Origin: Psococerastis gibbosa
Taxonomy: Eukaryota; Arthropoda; Insecta; Psocodea; Psocidae
Assembly (NCBI GenBank): GCA_963971405.1
Contig: OZ020491.1
Location: forward strand, 24,236,855 to 24,300,854
Length of the DNA stretch: 64,000 nucleotides
Direction: 5' to 3'
In this document: one piece after another, positions 55,176-64,000 of the stretch
Layout: each line of letters begins with the position of its first letter
How positions within the stretch are numbered: position 1 is the stretch's first letter
The notes under the pieces: model-generated
Told to the model about the DNA's origin: nothing
Database searches by the model: none
The model's input: the letters and a program-made list of their open reading frames with translations, nothing else
Position numbers and translations under genes: made by a program

Positions 55176-55215
55176 ACGGTCTAAAATCCCGGATTCTACT
55201 GCTTCGTCAGCTGTA

Positions 55216-55571
55216 AGAGCTTTTTCGCGTGAGAGATTCATTTTTTTTTCATCTACATATATTATGTGGTTACGTTTTTACAGAGGATTAGGCCCGGTAC
55301 ACACGGATGATTCTCCCAGTCGCGATTTGCCAACGTCTTTTCCATTGCAGGGATAAGAAAGAAAGAAAATTGTCTTTATTTTCCATGTGGGTGAATTACA
55401 ATTAAATTAGGGCTTGGTGAATGGTTGGTGCATACCCACAGAGTCTAATTCAGAAGGTTTCTATGATCTGGCGTGTCTAGGGGAACCCCATGAACTTTTG
55501 TGCGGTCGACTTTACGTCAGCTTCCGAAATCGTCTATAAATCAAGTCATCTTCTGCTAGCCCTATTTTTCC
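55216..55571. other. No gene seen
   Basis: Spacer with a T-run (55,241-55,249) and no shared repeat. Confidence 0.4.
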
Positions 55572-56994
55572 CTCATTGTTAAAAAATAATAGCTTTGTAT
55601 AGTTTTACTTAATAAAATAAAATTAAAACATACACAACCGGTTTCGGCTCACGCCATCGTCAAGTGCGATTGAAAACAGATAAAACAAAAGGTATGCAAG
55701 CTAAAACAAAACAAAACTCATTGTCAGGATAACACACAGCATCGCATAAAGTAACCAATTTAAATTGAACAATTAAACATTAACCAATGGAAGCGCCAAC
55801 AAGGGGGAACTACTTAAAAAGGTTATGTCATTAAGTAACGTTTTGTTTTTAACCATAGCTTCCCTAATCTCAATGGTTTCTAAATTATCAAGAAGTTTCC
55901 CCTTGTTGGCTACATGTAGGATCTTAAAATTATCGAAATCACAGGCATGGCTGTGGGTGTTTATATGTTGGGCAAAGGTGGACTGAGTGTCGGGTTTTCC
56001 TACCCCCCGTCTATGCTCCGCTATTCTTTCTCTAAAACCTCCCCCAGTTTGTCCAATATGTAAGCTACCACAATCATTACAGTCTAGTTGCTTTCCAATT
56101 TATACGTAGTATAAGGAAAGCTTTGTGACGGTCGAAATTTTCGATTCCGAGATTTCAACGGATTTACACGTTTTGGGGTCCCAGGAACCCAAAAAAGTGT
56201 TTTTTACGAAATGTCGGTCTGTCGGTCTGTCTGTTCGTCGATTTCCGTGCAAACTACTCGGTGGATTTGAGTGAAATTTGGCATGTAGGTTCACAAAAAT
56301 CATACCTCGGGACCATTTTATTTTTATTTTGGGCTAACTCAATTTGGGGGGGGGGGGGGTTTATTCTCAAAAAACTCCAAAAAAACGTCTAAAAAAATAT
56401 TTCTCAAAAACGGCTCCAACGATTTCTTTTAAATTCACATATATTGCAGTCGTTAATAATGTTGATAAAATGCGGGGGGTCGCTTACCCCTTGATAGTTT
56501 GCTTCTGGGGGTAAAAAAATAAAAGTAACTTAATTTTAATGAAAAATGACTAAAAAATAATATTTCTGTGAAACTTTTCTATCGATGATTTCTACCTTCA
56601 GGCATGTTTTAGGTGTTAAGTTGAGTAACGAAACCGGACAGTTTGCTTTCCCAAAAACCTATTTGCTTTTGCGCAAAAAAATTTTTTGTTGAAAAAATGA
56701 TAGAAACTTCACGCTGAAAATAGGAAAATTATTTACCATGAAATTATTCATTTTCTCTCCCTACTAATTGATAAATTGGAAAGCATGTTCGAGTAAACTC
56801 GGACTGGTTCTTTACTTTATGCGATGCTGTGTTTTATCCTGACAATGAGTTTTTTTTTGTTTTAGCTTGCATACCTTTTGTTTTACCTGTTTTCAATCGC
56901 ACTTGACGATGGCGTGAGCCGAAACCGGTTGTGTATGTTTTAATTTAATTTTATTAAGTAAAACTATACTAAGCTATTATTTTTTAACAATGAG
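55572..56994 (-). mobile_element. Penelope-like element, 5'-truncated, with inverted terminal arms
   Basis: On the minus strand, 56,087 to about 55,780 encodes a GIY-YIG endonuclease domain of the Penelope type: a CxxC ('DCNDCGSLHIGQTGGGF'), then 'RERIAEHRRG', 'STFAQHINTH' and 'ILHVANKGKLLDNLE'. Arms of about 182 bp at 55,572-55,753 and 56,814-56,994 are near-perfect reverse complements. Each carries TTGACGATGGCGTGAGCCGA-type sequence followed by AACCGG, resembling the CTGANGA-stem-GAAAC core of Penelope hammerhead ribozymes, with one core position differing. The reverse transcriptase part is absent. A family A element lies between arm and endonuclease. Confidence 0.85.
56088..56813 (+). mobile_element. 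Family A element inside the Penelope-like element
   Basis: Full left end ('gctttccaatttatacgtag') and right end ('ggactggttcttt'); shortened interior. No clear target duplication at this site. Confidence 0.83.
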
Positions 56995-57438
56995 TATATA
57001 AGTTTTACAAAGTTACTAAGTTTAGCCCTATTTTTCATTTTGCTCGTAATAATTTAAATCAAAACTAGCTGGACACTTTTCGATAGGCAGGTTATCATAG
57101 GCATGTTCATTAATGATTAATATTTTATAAAAAAATTAGTCTCATCTGGTTATCAGATAGGTGAAGGTCGGCCTAATACCGGTTGTTAATTAGTTTATTA
57201 TTATTTTTACAATAGAAATGAATCTTTTAATTAAAACACTCATTTTGTATTATTATAAAACAAATTTTAAAGCCTCTACATCTCCATTAACATTGGGACG
57301 TCACATTTTCAACTTTGTGTGTGGGAAACTTTGGAATTGGAACTTCGGAGACTATGTATATTGTTATAAAAATTTACTGTTTGACCTGCCGTTTTACTAT
57401 GCTGTTTAGTATTATTAGGATAAGATTAAAAATAATTA
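56995..57438. other. No gene seen
   Basis: AT-rich. The 63-codon plus frame at 57,218-57,409 lacks any sign of being coding. Confidence 0.4.
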
Positions 57439-57714
57439 GGGCTCTATATTAGACAGGTATTGTCATCCATTATAAGTCTGGTGTATAAGCCAAGCATTGG
57501 GTGTTTACCTATTTATTTTTAGAAATTTATCGTTGTTTACTTATTATTATTTCAAAAACGTGCTACCAATTAGGGAAGTGTTTAATAAAAAATTACTAAA
57601 ACGTGTATTAGTTTTTTTCAATATTTTTCTATCTTTTACTTTTCTTACAATACTTACCGTATAGGAAATATGGGATACAACATGGCGGATGACAATACCC
57701 GGGTATATAGAGCC
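57439..57714. mobile_element. PIF/Harbinger-like MITE (family T), uninterrupted copy
   Basis: Ends GGGCTCTATATTAGACAGG and ...CCGGGTATATAGAGCC, TTA on both sides (57,436-57,438; 57,715-57,717). 276 bp. It is the empty-site copy for the family A insertion at 38,235. Confidence 0.88.
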
Positions 57715-57797
57715 TTAATAGAAAGGTTTCATAGAAAAACAAACAAAAAATCTCAAATCACCAATGAAGTAAAATCGCCGGTGGAATTGCCGCCTTA

Positions 57798-57938
57798 GGC
57801 GGGGTTTCCACATACGTCAATCGTCAATGAGAAATATGAAATTCAAGGTTTAGCAGACATTAAAGACATACTAAAAATTCTGCTACCACGTCAAAACCAT
57901 ATTTCTCATTGACGATTGACGTATATGGAAACCCCGCC
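57798..57938. mobile_element. PIF/Harbinger-like MITE, D'' subfamily with TSD
   Basis: Ends GGCGGGGTTTCCACATACGT and partner, TTA on both sides. 141 bp, nearly palindromic. Confidence 0.87.
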
Positions 57939-58401
57939 TTAGTGCAATTCAAAATTGTTTTTTTTTACATTATTAACCCCAAGAATAAGTTAGTACTAAT
58001 CCCCCGCTGGTGCAACTGTACAATATATAATATACCCCCATATTATTGGCGGTCCTTCTGTACCTGGGCCAATAGTTCTAACTCATTGTTTTCGTTTTTC
58101 TGGATCCACCAAAGAACAATTTGGGAATACAACCACAATGCACTCTTCATATGAAAGAGAATGGTGTTCCTCTATGACCTCTTCGAATAAGAGGGCTACT
58201 AGTACAGCTTCATTCAATTCAAACCTTGGTATAGTATTTGCTTAGGTTAGCTTGGCGCTCAGACTTCAGTAGATAAGCACTGCCCGAAACTGATAGCTAA
58301 ATATGGATGCATGCACCGTATATAACAAGTTCTATATCACAAACGATTATGACAGTGCGTCCTGCGGGCCTGCTAGGCTATGCCGATTATTTTTAATCTA
58401 A
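57939..58401. other. No gene; family I-like crumb at the start
   Basis: 'gcaattcaaaattg' and 'aaccccaagaataagtta' (57,943-57,991) belong to the I-like group. The rest is unassigned. Confidence 0.4.
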
Positions 58402-58776
58402 GGCGCCCATTCCACCGACCGGCTAGGGCTATTTACAAAAACGGTGACGTGGTAGCAGACATTCAAGACTTAAGTGGCCTTTCCACCGACCTCGCATTGC
58501 AGAATGCAAATGACATTGACGGAAATTAGAATTTTTCTTTTTATAGAAATCTATTAAAATGTTTGTACTCAACATATCCCATGACGCCATTTTTTAATTT
58601 TAGTTTGTTTGTGATTTTACTGTATGATCATTGATCAATTTTAACTATATATAGAGGAAAATAAACATTTCAATTCTGCAATGCGAGGTCGATGGAAACC
58701 CCGCCTAAGTCTTGAATGTCTGCTACCACGTCACCGTTTTTGTAAATAGCCCTAGCCGGTCGGTGGAATGGGCGCC
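58402..58776. mobile_element. PIF/Harbinger-like MITE (family D) with TAA TSD
   Basis: Ends GGCGCCCATTCCACCGACCG and ...GGAATGGGCGCC; TAA on both sides. Interior is inverted relative to the copy at 44.6 kb. Confidence 0.88.
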
Positions 58777-58879
58777 TAAACCTGGGATGAAAAATTTAAA
58801 CAAGATAATTTTACAATGGAAGGAGCTATTCAAAATTGTTATGTTTACATTTTTAACCCCACGAATAAGTTAATATTCA
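58777..58879. repeat. Family I-like fragment
   Basis: 'aacaagataattttacaatg', 'tgtttacatttttaacccca'; the flank hosting both the D element before it and the U element after it. Confidence 0.5.
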
Positions 58880-59381
58880 GGCGGGTATTCCACTGGTCAA
58901 TTTTACTTCAAATTTTATTTGAGATTTTTCTTTTACTATATGACATTCTCCATTTTAATTTGCTCATGTTACAATTGATCAATGATCATAGAGTAAAATC
59001 ACGCGTTGCACTTGTGTTAGTATTAGTATTATTATTATTATTAGTATTATATTAGTATTATATATACTAACACAAGTGGGTTTCTTAGACAAAGTTAATT
59101 TCTTAACGATTATTTGGGTTTTACTAATTCGGGTTGTTATAACAAGTTTTTCTAAAACTCTAAGTTTTTGTTATTATTTTTTGTTTATTAAAATGAAATA
59201 CCACGAAGTCACGAGTAATCTAATTATTTATATACAAATTTGGAAAAAAAATGAAAACAAAAATGATCAATTGTTGAAAACAAGTGGAATGGGGGTGTAA
59301 AAGTAAATAATGCAACATTGATGAGTGTCTGTCAATGATAAAATCAAAATTGAAATAAAACTGACCAGTGGAATACCCGCC
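58880..59381. mobile_element. Long-TIR MITE (family U)
   Basis: Ends GGCGGGTATTCCACTGGTCA and complement, then diverging arms; TCA left and TAA right. 502 bp with ATT/AGT microsatellite and a piece shared with 52.8 kb inside. Probably another PIF/Harbinger-type family. Confidence 0.75.
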
Positions 59382-59689
59382 TAAACGGCATAGTAGGCCC
59401 GCAGGAATTGAAGATTGAAGATGAGTTTCTTCTATTTCATAAATGTGTATATTCAAGCAGTGGAATAAACAATGTGTTTCATTATCTTGAATTAGTGGTC
59501 CGGGATTCGTATTAATTCTTTCCGAGTAGGGATGCTTCTCTGAATTTTAATTGTTTCTGGACCTTAATGGTTATGCTCTTGGCATTGTAGGTTAGCGCTA
59601 AGCTCATCATAGATGTTTTGTGGTCCACAAGGTATGAAATGAGCATTTTCGCCATCCCCGTCGATTGTCAGTGGTAACATCAAGATATT
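59382..59689. other. No gene seen
   Basis: Unassigned sequence upstream of the tandem segments. Confidence 0.4.
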
Positions 59690-59776
59690 TTGAAAAGAAA
59701 AAGAAAGGATATTAAGTTTCGTAACATTCTCATCAAACAAATACTGGTCAAATGAAAATATTGCATCCTCTCTGGG

Positions 59777-59899
59777 ACCGAAATTAGAGGATATGGAAAA
59801 AACTGGGCTTGGCGGGATTCGAACCCACGATCTACGCCTAACCGGGGCGTCGTCTTAACCGCTGGACCACAAGTTTTTTCCATATCCTCTAATTTCGGT
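59777..59899. repeat. Perfect 28-bp inverted repeat enclosing a tRNA-like sequence
   Basis: 59,777-59,804 and 59,872-59,899 are exact reverse complements (core AATTAGAGGATATGGAAAAA). Confidence 0.85.
59805..59876 (-). pseudogene. tRNA-like pseudogene, 72 nt
   Basis: The minus strand gives TGGTCCAGCGGTTAAGAC (box A), a 5-bp anticodon stem ACGCC/GGCGT with loop CCGGTTA, a T arm GTGGG-TTCGAAT-CCCGC (box B) and 72-nt length. Read literally the anticodon is GGT (Thr), but position 33 is C instead of U. The outer three acceptor pairs are A-C mismatches, because the 5' side is taken over by the flanking inverted repeat. Hence a pseudogene or SINE head rather than a working tRNA. Confidence 0.7.
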
Positions 59900-60189
59900 T
59901 ATAACGAGGAGGTTACCTCTTCAACCAAAGTTAATTTAATGTCAGTGTTATATATACCATATAATACTACAATGTAATCCTCTCTGGGCACAAAATCCTC
60001 AAAACTCCGAAGATATTTAGAAAAGAAAGGATATTATTTTTCGTAACACTCTTATCAAACAAATAGGGCAAATAATGAAAATATTGCATTCCATCTGGGT
60101 GCAAAATTCTTAAAACTCCGAATTGGCCAAACCAATTTGATATCAAATAGTTCCTGTATTGATTATTTATTTATAATTTTTTTTTGCAG

Positions 60190-60329
60190 ACCTGAGCATG
60201 AGCGATTACGAGGACGCCATAGACATTGCCGAGGAGGCTCGCGGGGGGCTGCGTCAACGCCCTACGCCTCTGCATCATCAGTGGGATTTGGATTCGATAG
60301 ACGAAGTGCCTGGGCTTATTGAAGTAAAG
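60190..60329 (+). CDS. AdipoR: Adiponectin receptor, first coding exon (44 codons)
   Basis: Exon between the acceptor 'tttttttgcag' (60,189) and the donor 'gtaaag/gttagt' (60,330). ATG at 60,198 is chosen because 8 bases of apparent 5' UTR separate it from the acceptor. The frame is open upstream within the exon, so a longer N-terminus cannot be excluded. Encodes a hydrophilic, acidic cytosolic N-tail ('MSDYEDAIDIAEEARGGL', 'HHQWDLDSIDEVPGL'). Such a tail precedes the seven-helix domain in PAQR receptors and is poorly conserved, so identity rests on exon 3. Ends in phase 0, as exon 2 requires. Confidence 0.85.
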
Positions 60330-60436
60330 GTTAGTTACCGCCATTTCACTGACGGTCGTTGTTATAGTCGTTGTTTGAATCTTCATGACTGATGCCGTAC
60401 CTAGGGTGTAGAAGCCTCGTGCGAGGCTATGCCTCT

Positions 60437-60722
60437 GCATGAATGAGACCTGTTGGATCTTCTTCTTCCACCTTAATGGGGGGGGGGGGTCGCTCCGGAC
60501 CCATTTCCTAAACTCGCCCCGGTCGGACGCTAACGCCTTGAGTTCGGCCATTGTATTCCCTCTTGCTCCGGCGAGTTGTCCAATCCGTTTCTCAAGGGTT
60601 GTCGTGGGTCTGCCGATGGATCTTCTTCCTTGTGGCCTTTCTTCCGCCAACCACCGGGTGGTCCTGTTCTCGTTCATCTTTTGGACGTGGCCGAACCATT
60701 GCAGCTGCTCGTTCTCTATTCT
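60437..60722 (-). mobile_element. LINE C-terminal fragment in intron 1
   Basis: Minus strand: 'QLQWFGHVQKMNENRTTRW', 'QGRRSIGRPTT' and 'SDRGEFRKWVRSD'; 5'-truncated, another LINE subfamily. It directly abuts the family A copy. Confidence 0.78.
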
Positions 60723-61354
60723 TCAATTTCCTGGCAAACTACTCGGTCGATTTTGATGAAATTTGGCATGTAGGTTCACAAAAATCATGCCTCAAGACCA
60801 TTTTTATTTTGGGCTAACTCAATTTGGGGGGTTTTATTCTCGAAAAACTCCAAAAAAACGTCTAAAATAATTATTTCTCAAAAATGGCTCCAACGATTAC
60901 TTTTAAATTCACATATATTGTAGTCGTTACTAATGTTAACAAAATTCGGAGGTCGCTTGCCCTTTGATAGTTTGCTTCTGGGGGTAAAAAAATAAAAATA
61001 ACTAAATTTTAATGATAAATGACTAAAAAATATTTTTTCTGCGTAACCTTTCTATTGATGATTTCTACCTTCAGGCATGTTTTAGGTGTTAAATTGAGTA
61101 ACGAAACCGGACAGATTGCTTTCCCAAAAAACTATTTGATTTGTACAAAAAAAATGTTTTTGAAAAAATGATAATTCACGCTCAAATATATTGCGTTCCC
61201 TGCCATTATTGCTGTGTGGTAATGTAATGTCTGACCTATCTAGAATTTACTTCACCTCCAGTGACATCAGGTGGACAGACCCCCCCCCCCCCCCCAGATG
61301 TCCGAAATTTAACAATAGGAAAATTATTTACCATGAAATTACTAATTTTCTCTC
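60723..61354 (+). mobile_element. Family A element in intron 1, reaching the acceptor
   Basis: Starts within the element ('ctggcaaactactcggtcga') and stops at 'ttactaattttctctc', 15 bases before the exon 2 acceptor. Both ends are missing. It includes the TACTAAT sequence at 61,340-61,346. Confidence 0.85.
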
Positions 61355-61368
61355 ATTTGTTGTTGTAG

Positions 61369-61473
61369 GAGTTATTGGAGGAAGACGTGAGCGTCCTGGA
61401 TGACGAAGAAGAAGATGGAGTGGGGTGCCCACTGCCCAGTACACCTGTTGAGCAGTCACTTCTTGAAACTGAG
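61369..61473 (+). CDS. AdipoR: Adiponectin receptor, coding exon 2 (35 codons)
   Basis: 105-bp exon, phase 0 on both sides, between 'catttgttgttgtag' and 'gag/gtatgt'. Encodes an acidic cytosolic segment ('ELLEEDVSVLDDEEEDGVG', 'PLPSTPVEQSLLETE'). It is too short to be visible as an ORF and is supported by exact phase agreement with exons 1 and 3. Its acceptor region is partly made of family A sequence. Confidence 0.85.
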
Positions 61474-61521
61474 GTATGTACCTAATTTGTTTATTCCTCA
61501 ACTGGTCTATCCAGATTCTGA

Positions 61522-62288
61522 TTGCTTTCCAATTTATACGTAGTATAAGGAAAGCTTTGTGATGGTCGAAATTTTTGATTCCGAGATTTAAACGGACTTA
61601 CACGTTTTGAGGTCCCAGGAACCCAAAAGAAGGCGTCTATACGAAATGTCTGTCTGTCGCTCTGTCTGTCTGTATGTCTGTCTGTCTGTATGTCTGTCTG
61701 TCTGTCTGTCTGTTCATCGATTTCCGGGAAACTACTCAACAGATTTTGATCAGATTTTGCATGAAGGTTCACAAAAATCATACCTTGAAATATATTATTT
61801 TTATTTTGGGCTAATTCAATTTGGGGGCAGGGGGGTTGGTTTCATTTTCAAAAAACTAAAAAAAAACGTCTAAAAAAATTATAAGTTTTCTGCGAAACCT
61901 TTCTATCGATGATTTCTACCTTTGAGGTATGTTTTAAGCTGGCCATTCACGACGGCTCGAAACGGACTCGCGCCATACCAAATGGCTAACGCCAAATGGA
62001 ACAGGACACGCCATTTGGCTTGGCGCGAGTCCGTTTGGAGCCCTCGTCAATGGCCAGCTTTAGGTGTTCAATAGGGTAACAAAAACGGACAGGTTGCATT
62101 CCCAAAAAATATTTGGTTCTTTGCAAAATATTTTTTTTTTTTTAGAAATTATGGAAAATTATTCAAATTCACGCTCCAATACATTACGTGCTGTTTGTCA
62201 TTGTTACTACTGTTAAAATGTATTGGTCTGTTCGGTCCAGAATATTCAATTGAGTTTTAAGGAGTTTTTGATATATTGAGGTTACGGA
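61522..62288 (+). mobile_element. Family A element filling intron 2, with MITE C inside
   Basis: Left hairpin end intact, expanded TCTG microsatellite (about 61,648-61,715), deleted middle, MITE C at 61,933-62,062, and diverged 3' part ('tgatatattgaggttac'). It makes up about nine tenths of intron 2 (61,474-62,314). Confidence 0.8.
61933..62062. mobile_element. MITE family C
   Basis: Ends TAAGCTGGCCATTCACGA and TCGTCAATGGCCAGCTTTA; arms of about 40 bp continue with GGACTCGCGCCA. The interrupted family A sequence reads 'atgtttTA' and 'TTAggtgtt', giving a TA or TTA target duplication. Confidence 0.8.
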
Positions 62289-62314
62289 GCTTATTATTAT
62301 TATTTTGATTGCAG

Positions 62315-62585
62315 CTAGCGGAAACATTTAAGGCTGGCGTCCTCACAGATGAAATAGACTTAGGCGCACTGGCCCATAATGCTGCGGGCACCGCGGAGGA
62401 ATTTGTCCGCAAGGTCTGGGAGGCCTCGTGGAAAGTCGTCAATTTCCGGAACCTGCCGAGCTGGTTGCAGGACAATGACTACCTCCAGTCCGGCCACAGA
62501 CCACCTCTTCCGTCTTTCTACGCCTGTTTCCGGTCAATTTTCCGCCTTCACACGGAAACGGGCAATATTTGGACGCACTTGCTGG
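62315..62585 (+). CDS. AdipoR: Adiponectin receptor, coding exon 3 (start of PAQR domain)
   Basis: 271-bp exon from acceptor 'attttgattgcag' to donor 'ctgg/gtatat', phase 0 in and phase 1 out. It carries the strongly conserved entry to the PAQR/HlyIII-like seven-helix domain: 'AEEFVRKVWEASWKV', 'LPSWLQDNDYLQSGHRPPLP' and 'SFYACFRSIFRLHTETGN' with IWTHLLG, which match adiponectin receptors of insects and vertebrates almost residue for residue. The family acts as a zinc-containing ceramidase-like receptor in the plasma membrane with a cytosolic N-terminus. The zinc ligands lie further on, outside this window. No damage is seen. Confidence 0.96.
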
Positions 62586-63998
62586 GTATATATTGATTGC
62601 TTTATGACGGTGACGGAACATTCGCTAGGATATTTTTTTTTAGGCACCTGGCGCGTTTTTGTCGACCAATCAGACAAAGCTCGCTTTAAACTCTTCCAAA
62701 TAACAAGAAATCCCATTGTGGCTGTAAGACAGTGTTATAGTAATCAAGAAATAACGTGTCAACAGGGTGAAGTTCTGATTGGTCGAAGACATGACAGAAG
62801 ACACTACATATTAAAGAAATATCCTTGCTGGAAGTAAATGTCTTATCTCTCCTATATAGAAGTCTAGTCTATACTGTAACATTTTCTCCATTACTAAGTG
62901 GAGAACTACCTTTTTCTCATCGAAGTAAAACCTGCTGATTCTGAAGCAATTGCTTCACATTTGATTAAAAAAAAGTAACGGTTTATTTAATTTTAATGAA
63001 TTTTTTATTGTATTGTATATTTTAATTTTAATGAAAATTTGAAGCGCCCTTTATGGAACACGGATCTAATGTCTATTTATCGTGTCTCGAAAGCTATCGA
63101 AACAAAGTTGGTATATTTATTTTGTAGACAAATAATGGCCTCGTCAATTTAACGAAATTAATTCGTTCATTCTTCCAAAGCTACTAAAGTAAGAAAGGGG
63201 TCGGTGAAAAGTTTACAAAAAAATGCAGGCTTTCGTAGTAAATTTACATTTTCCCACCTGAAATATTAGTTTTTTTTTTCATGCAGTGCATATTAGAAGC
63301 CTGGAACTTTGCCAAAATTTGCTACTACTACATAATATTGCATTTAAGAGTGTACGTCCCTTAGGTAATTGGCAGCCCAAAATTTAATACTTCTTATTTT
63401 TTATTTCATTAACTAAGCAAGTTATTAATGATTTGGCTCATTTAAGTGGTAAAAGACAACTTTATATAAAAGGGTATGTTTAATTTATGATTTTGCAGTT
63501 TTTTCATTCGTTACTATTTTACGTGAAATTTTATTGTTTATAAAGTATAATAATTTTTATGAAAAATTAAAAATTAATGATGCATGAAGTAGTCTTCTCC
63601 AACTTAAATGAGTCAAACCTTTAATAACTTGCTTAGTAAATTGAATAAAAAATAAAAAGTAATAATTTTTGAACTGTCAATTTCCTACGAGAAGTTCACT
63701 CTTAACAGTTCATAGCATATTAGTAAATTCATTACGCAATCTGCATTTTGAGAAAGCTTGCATATCTTTAGGATTTTTCTTCTTTTTGTATCGGAGGAAT
63801 TAATTAATATCGTCAAATTGAACTTAATAAAATATTTTGAAATCTCCGCTTTCATACGTAATAGCTCCATATTCGAGAACTAGTTATATTAACAGGGGTA
63901 TTGTCTACGTCTTTGGTATTTAGTGATTCTTAGGTTACATTGAAGGGCTTCCTATGTTTTGAGACCGTTGGTTTTACATAGGCGATTTGTTGTTGCAG
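62586..63998 (+). other. Adiponectin receptor intron 3
   Basis: GT at 62,586 and AG at 63,997-63,998 after 'gcgatttgttgttgcag'. Holds a family J copy and otherwise AT-rich sequence. Intronic ORFs (such as 62,379-62,837 in another frame) are not genes. Confidence 0.75.
63355..63715. mobile_element. Family J element, copy 5 (in intron 3)
   Basis: 'gtaattggcagcccaaaatt' on one arm and 'gatgcatgaagtagtcttct' on the other; near-palindromic. Confidence 0.68.
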
Positions 63999-64000
63999 GA
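63999..64000 (+). CDS. AdipoR: Adiponectin receptor, start of exon 4 (2 bases)
   Basis: The window ends two bases (GA) after the acceptor. With the G left by exon 3 they make GGA (Gly), the residue expected after 'IWTHLL' in this family, which supports the junction. Confidence 0.7.

Larger units (their letters stand above)
53975..55215. repeat. Palindrome-related retroelement remnant hosting several insertions
   Basis: Pieces at 53,985-54,055, 54,427-54,505 and about 55,175-55,215 match the arms of the 1.65 kb palindrome ('aacgtttcgtcaacat', 'gtcgacatcttcagtggaac', 'cccggattctact'). Between them lie MITE B with a retroposon in it, and a LINE tail with MITE D in it. Confidence 0.6.
59690..60125. 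repeat. Imperfect direct repeat upstream of the adiponectin receptor exon
   Basis: 59,690-59,776 and 60,014-60,105 share 'aaagaaaggatatta', 'ttcgtaaca(t/c)tct' and 'tgaaaatattgcat', and 'ctctctgggcacaaaatcct' recurs between. The tRNA-like hairpin lies in the first copy. Confidence 0.6.

Noticed and set aside
59805-59876. Functional tRNA-Thr gene
   Set aside because: C at position 33 and three mismatches at the top of the acceptor stem make function unlikely.
62379-62837. 152-codon ORF across exon 3 and intron 3 of AdipoR
   Set aside because: Wrong frame relative to the conserved receptor sequence and runs through a splice donor into the intron.

Overview
The window looks like animal nuclear DNA, most likely arthropod. 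It is AT-rich, has small exons separated by long introns with GT-AG borders, encodes an adiponectin-receptor (PAQR) protein, and is crowded with LINE tails, tRNA-derived SINEs, MITEs and satellite arrays. No species can be named from the sequence alone. Repeat family letters used here (A, B, D and so on) are my own labels.

Genes. Two host genes are supported. (1) A minus-strand gene of at least six coding exons between 35,924 and 23,008. It begins with a 581-codon exon of charged, coiled-coil-rich sequence, followed by exons of 252, 115, 206, 144 and 186 bp whose splice phases fit exactly. I do not recognise the family. Its 3' end is not established; a 55-codon minus-strand ORF behind a splice-acceptor-like site at 16,342 is one candidate. 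(2) The 5' part of an adiponectin receptor gene on the plus strand (60,190 to the window edge): three complete exons and the first two bases of a fourth, with all phases consistent.

Layout. 1-3.5 kb: fragments of family A, a perfect 146-bp-arm palindrome and a tRNA-SINE. 3.5-6.5 kb: a ~340-bp satellite array with a TATA-like motif just upstream. 6.5-16 kb: LINE tails, hAT-like and PIF/Harbinger-like MITEs, family A, a SINE with a long A tail. 16-23 kb: MITEs nested in MITEs and little else. 23-36 kb: the minus-strand gene with element-filled introns. 36-45 kb: more family A, J, D, T and hAT-like elements. 45-47.3 kb: a second satellite (~243 bp unit, dimeric higher-order order). 47.5-60 kb: hAT-like, PIF-like and TTAA-type MITEs, a truncated Penelope-like element, multi-level nests, and a tRNA-like sequence inside a perfect inverted repeat. 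60.2-64 kb: the adiponectin receptor gene, where a family A copy lies directly against an acceptor and supplies its branch-site-like sequence.

How it fits together. Nothing in the window forms an operon-like or defence-like system. Its main value is as a record of nested insertions: many elements keep target-site duplications, and in two cases a paralogous copy acts as the empty site, so relative ages can be read directly. The points most worth a second look are the transposon-derived splice acceptor, the unrecognised coiled-coil gene with its duplicated exon piece, the perfect palindrome, the tRNA-like hairpin, the retroposed short RNA and the two satellites.
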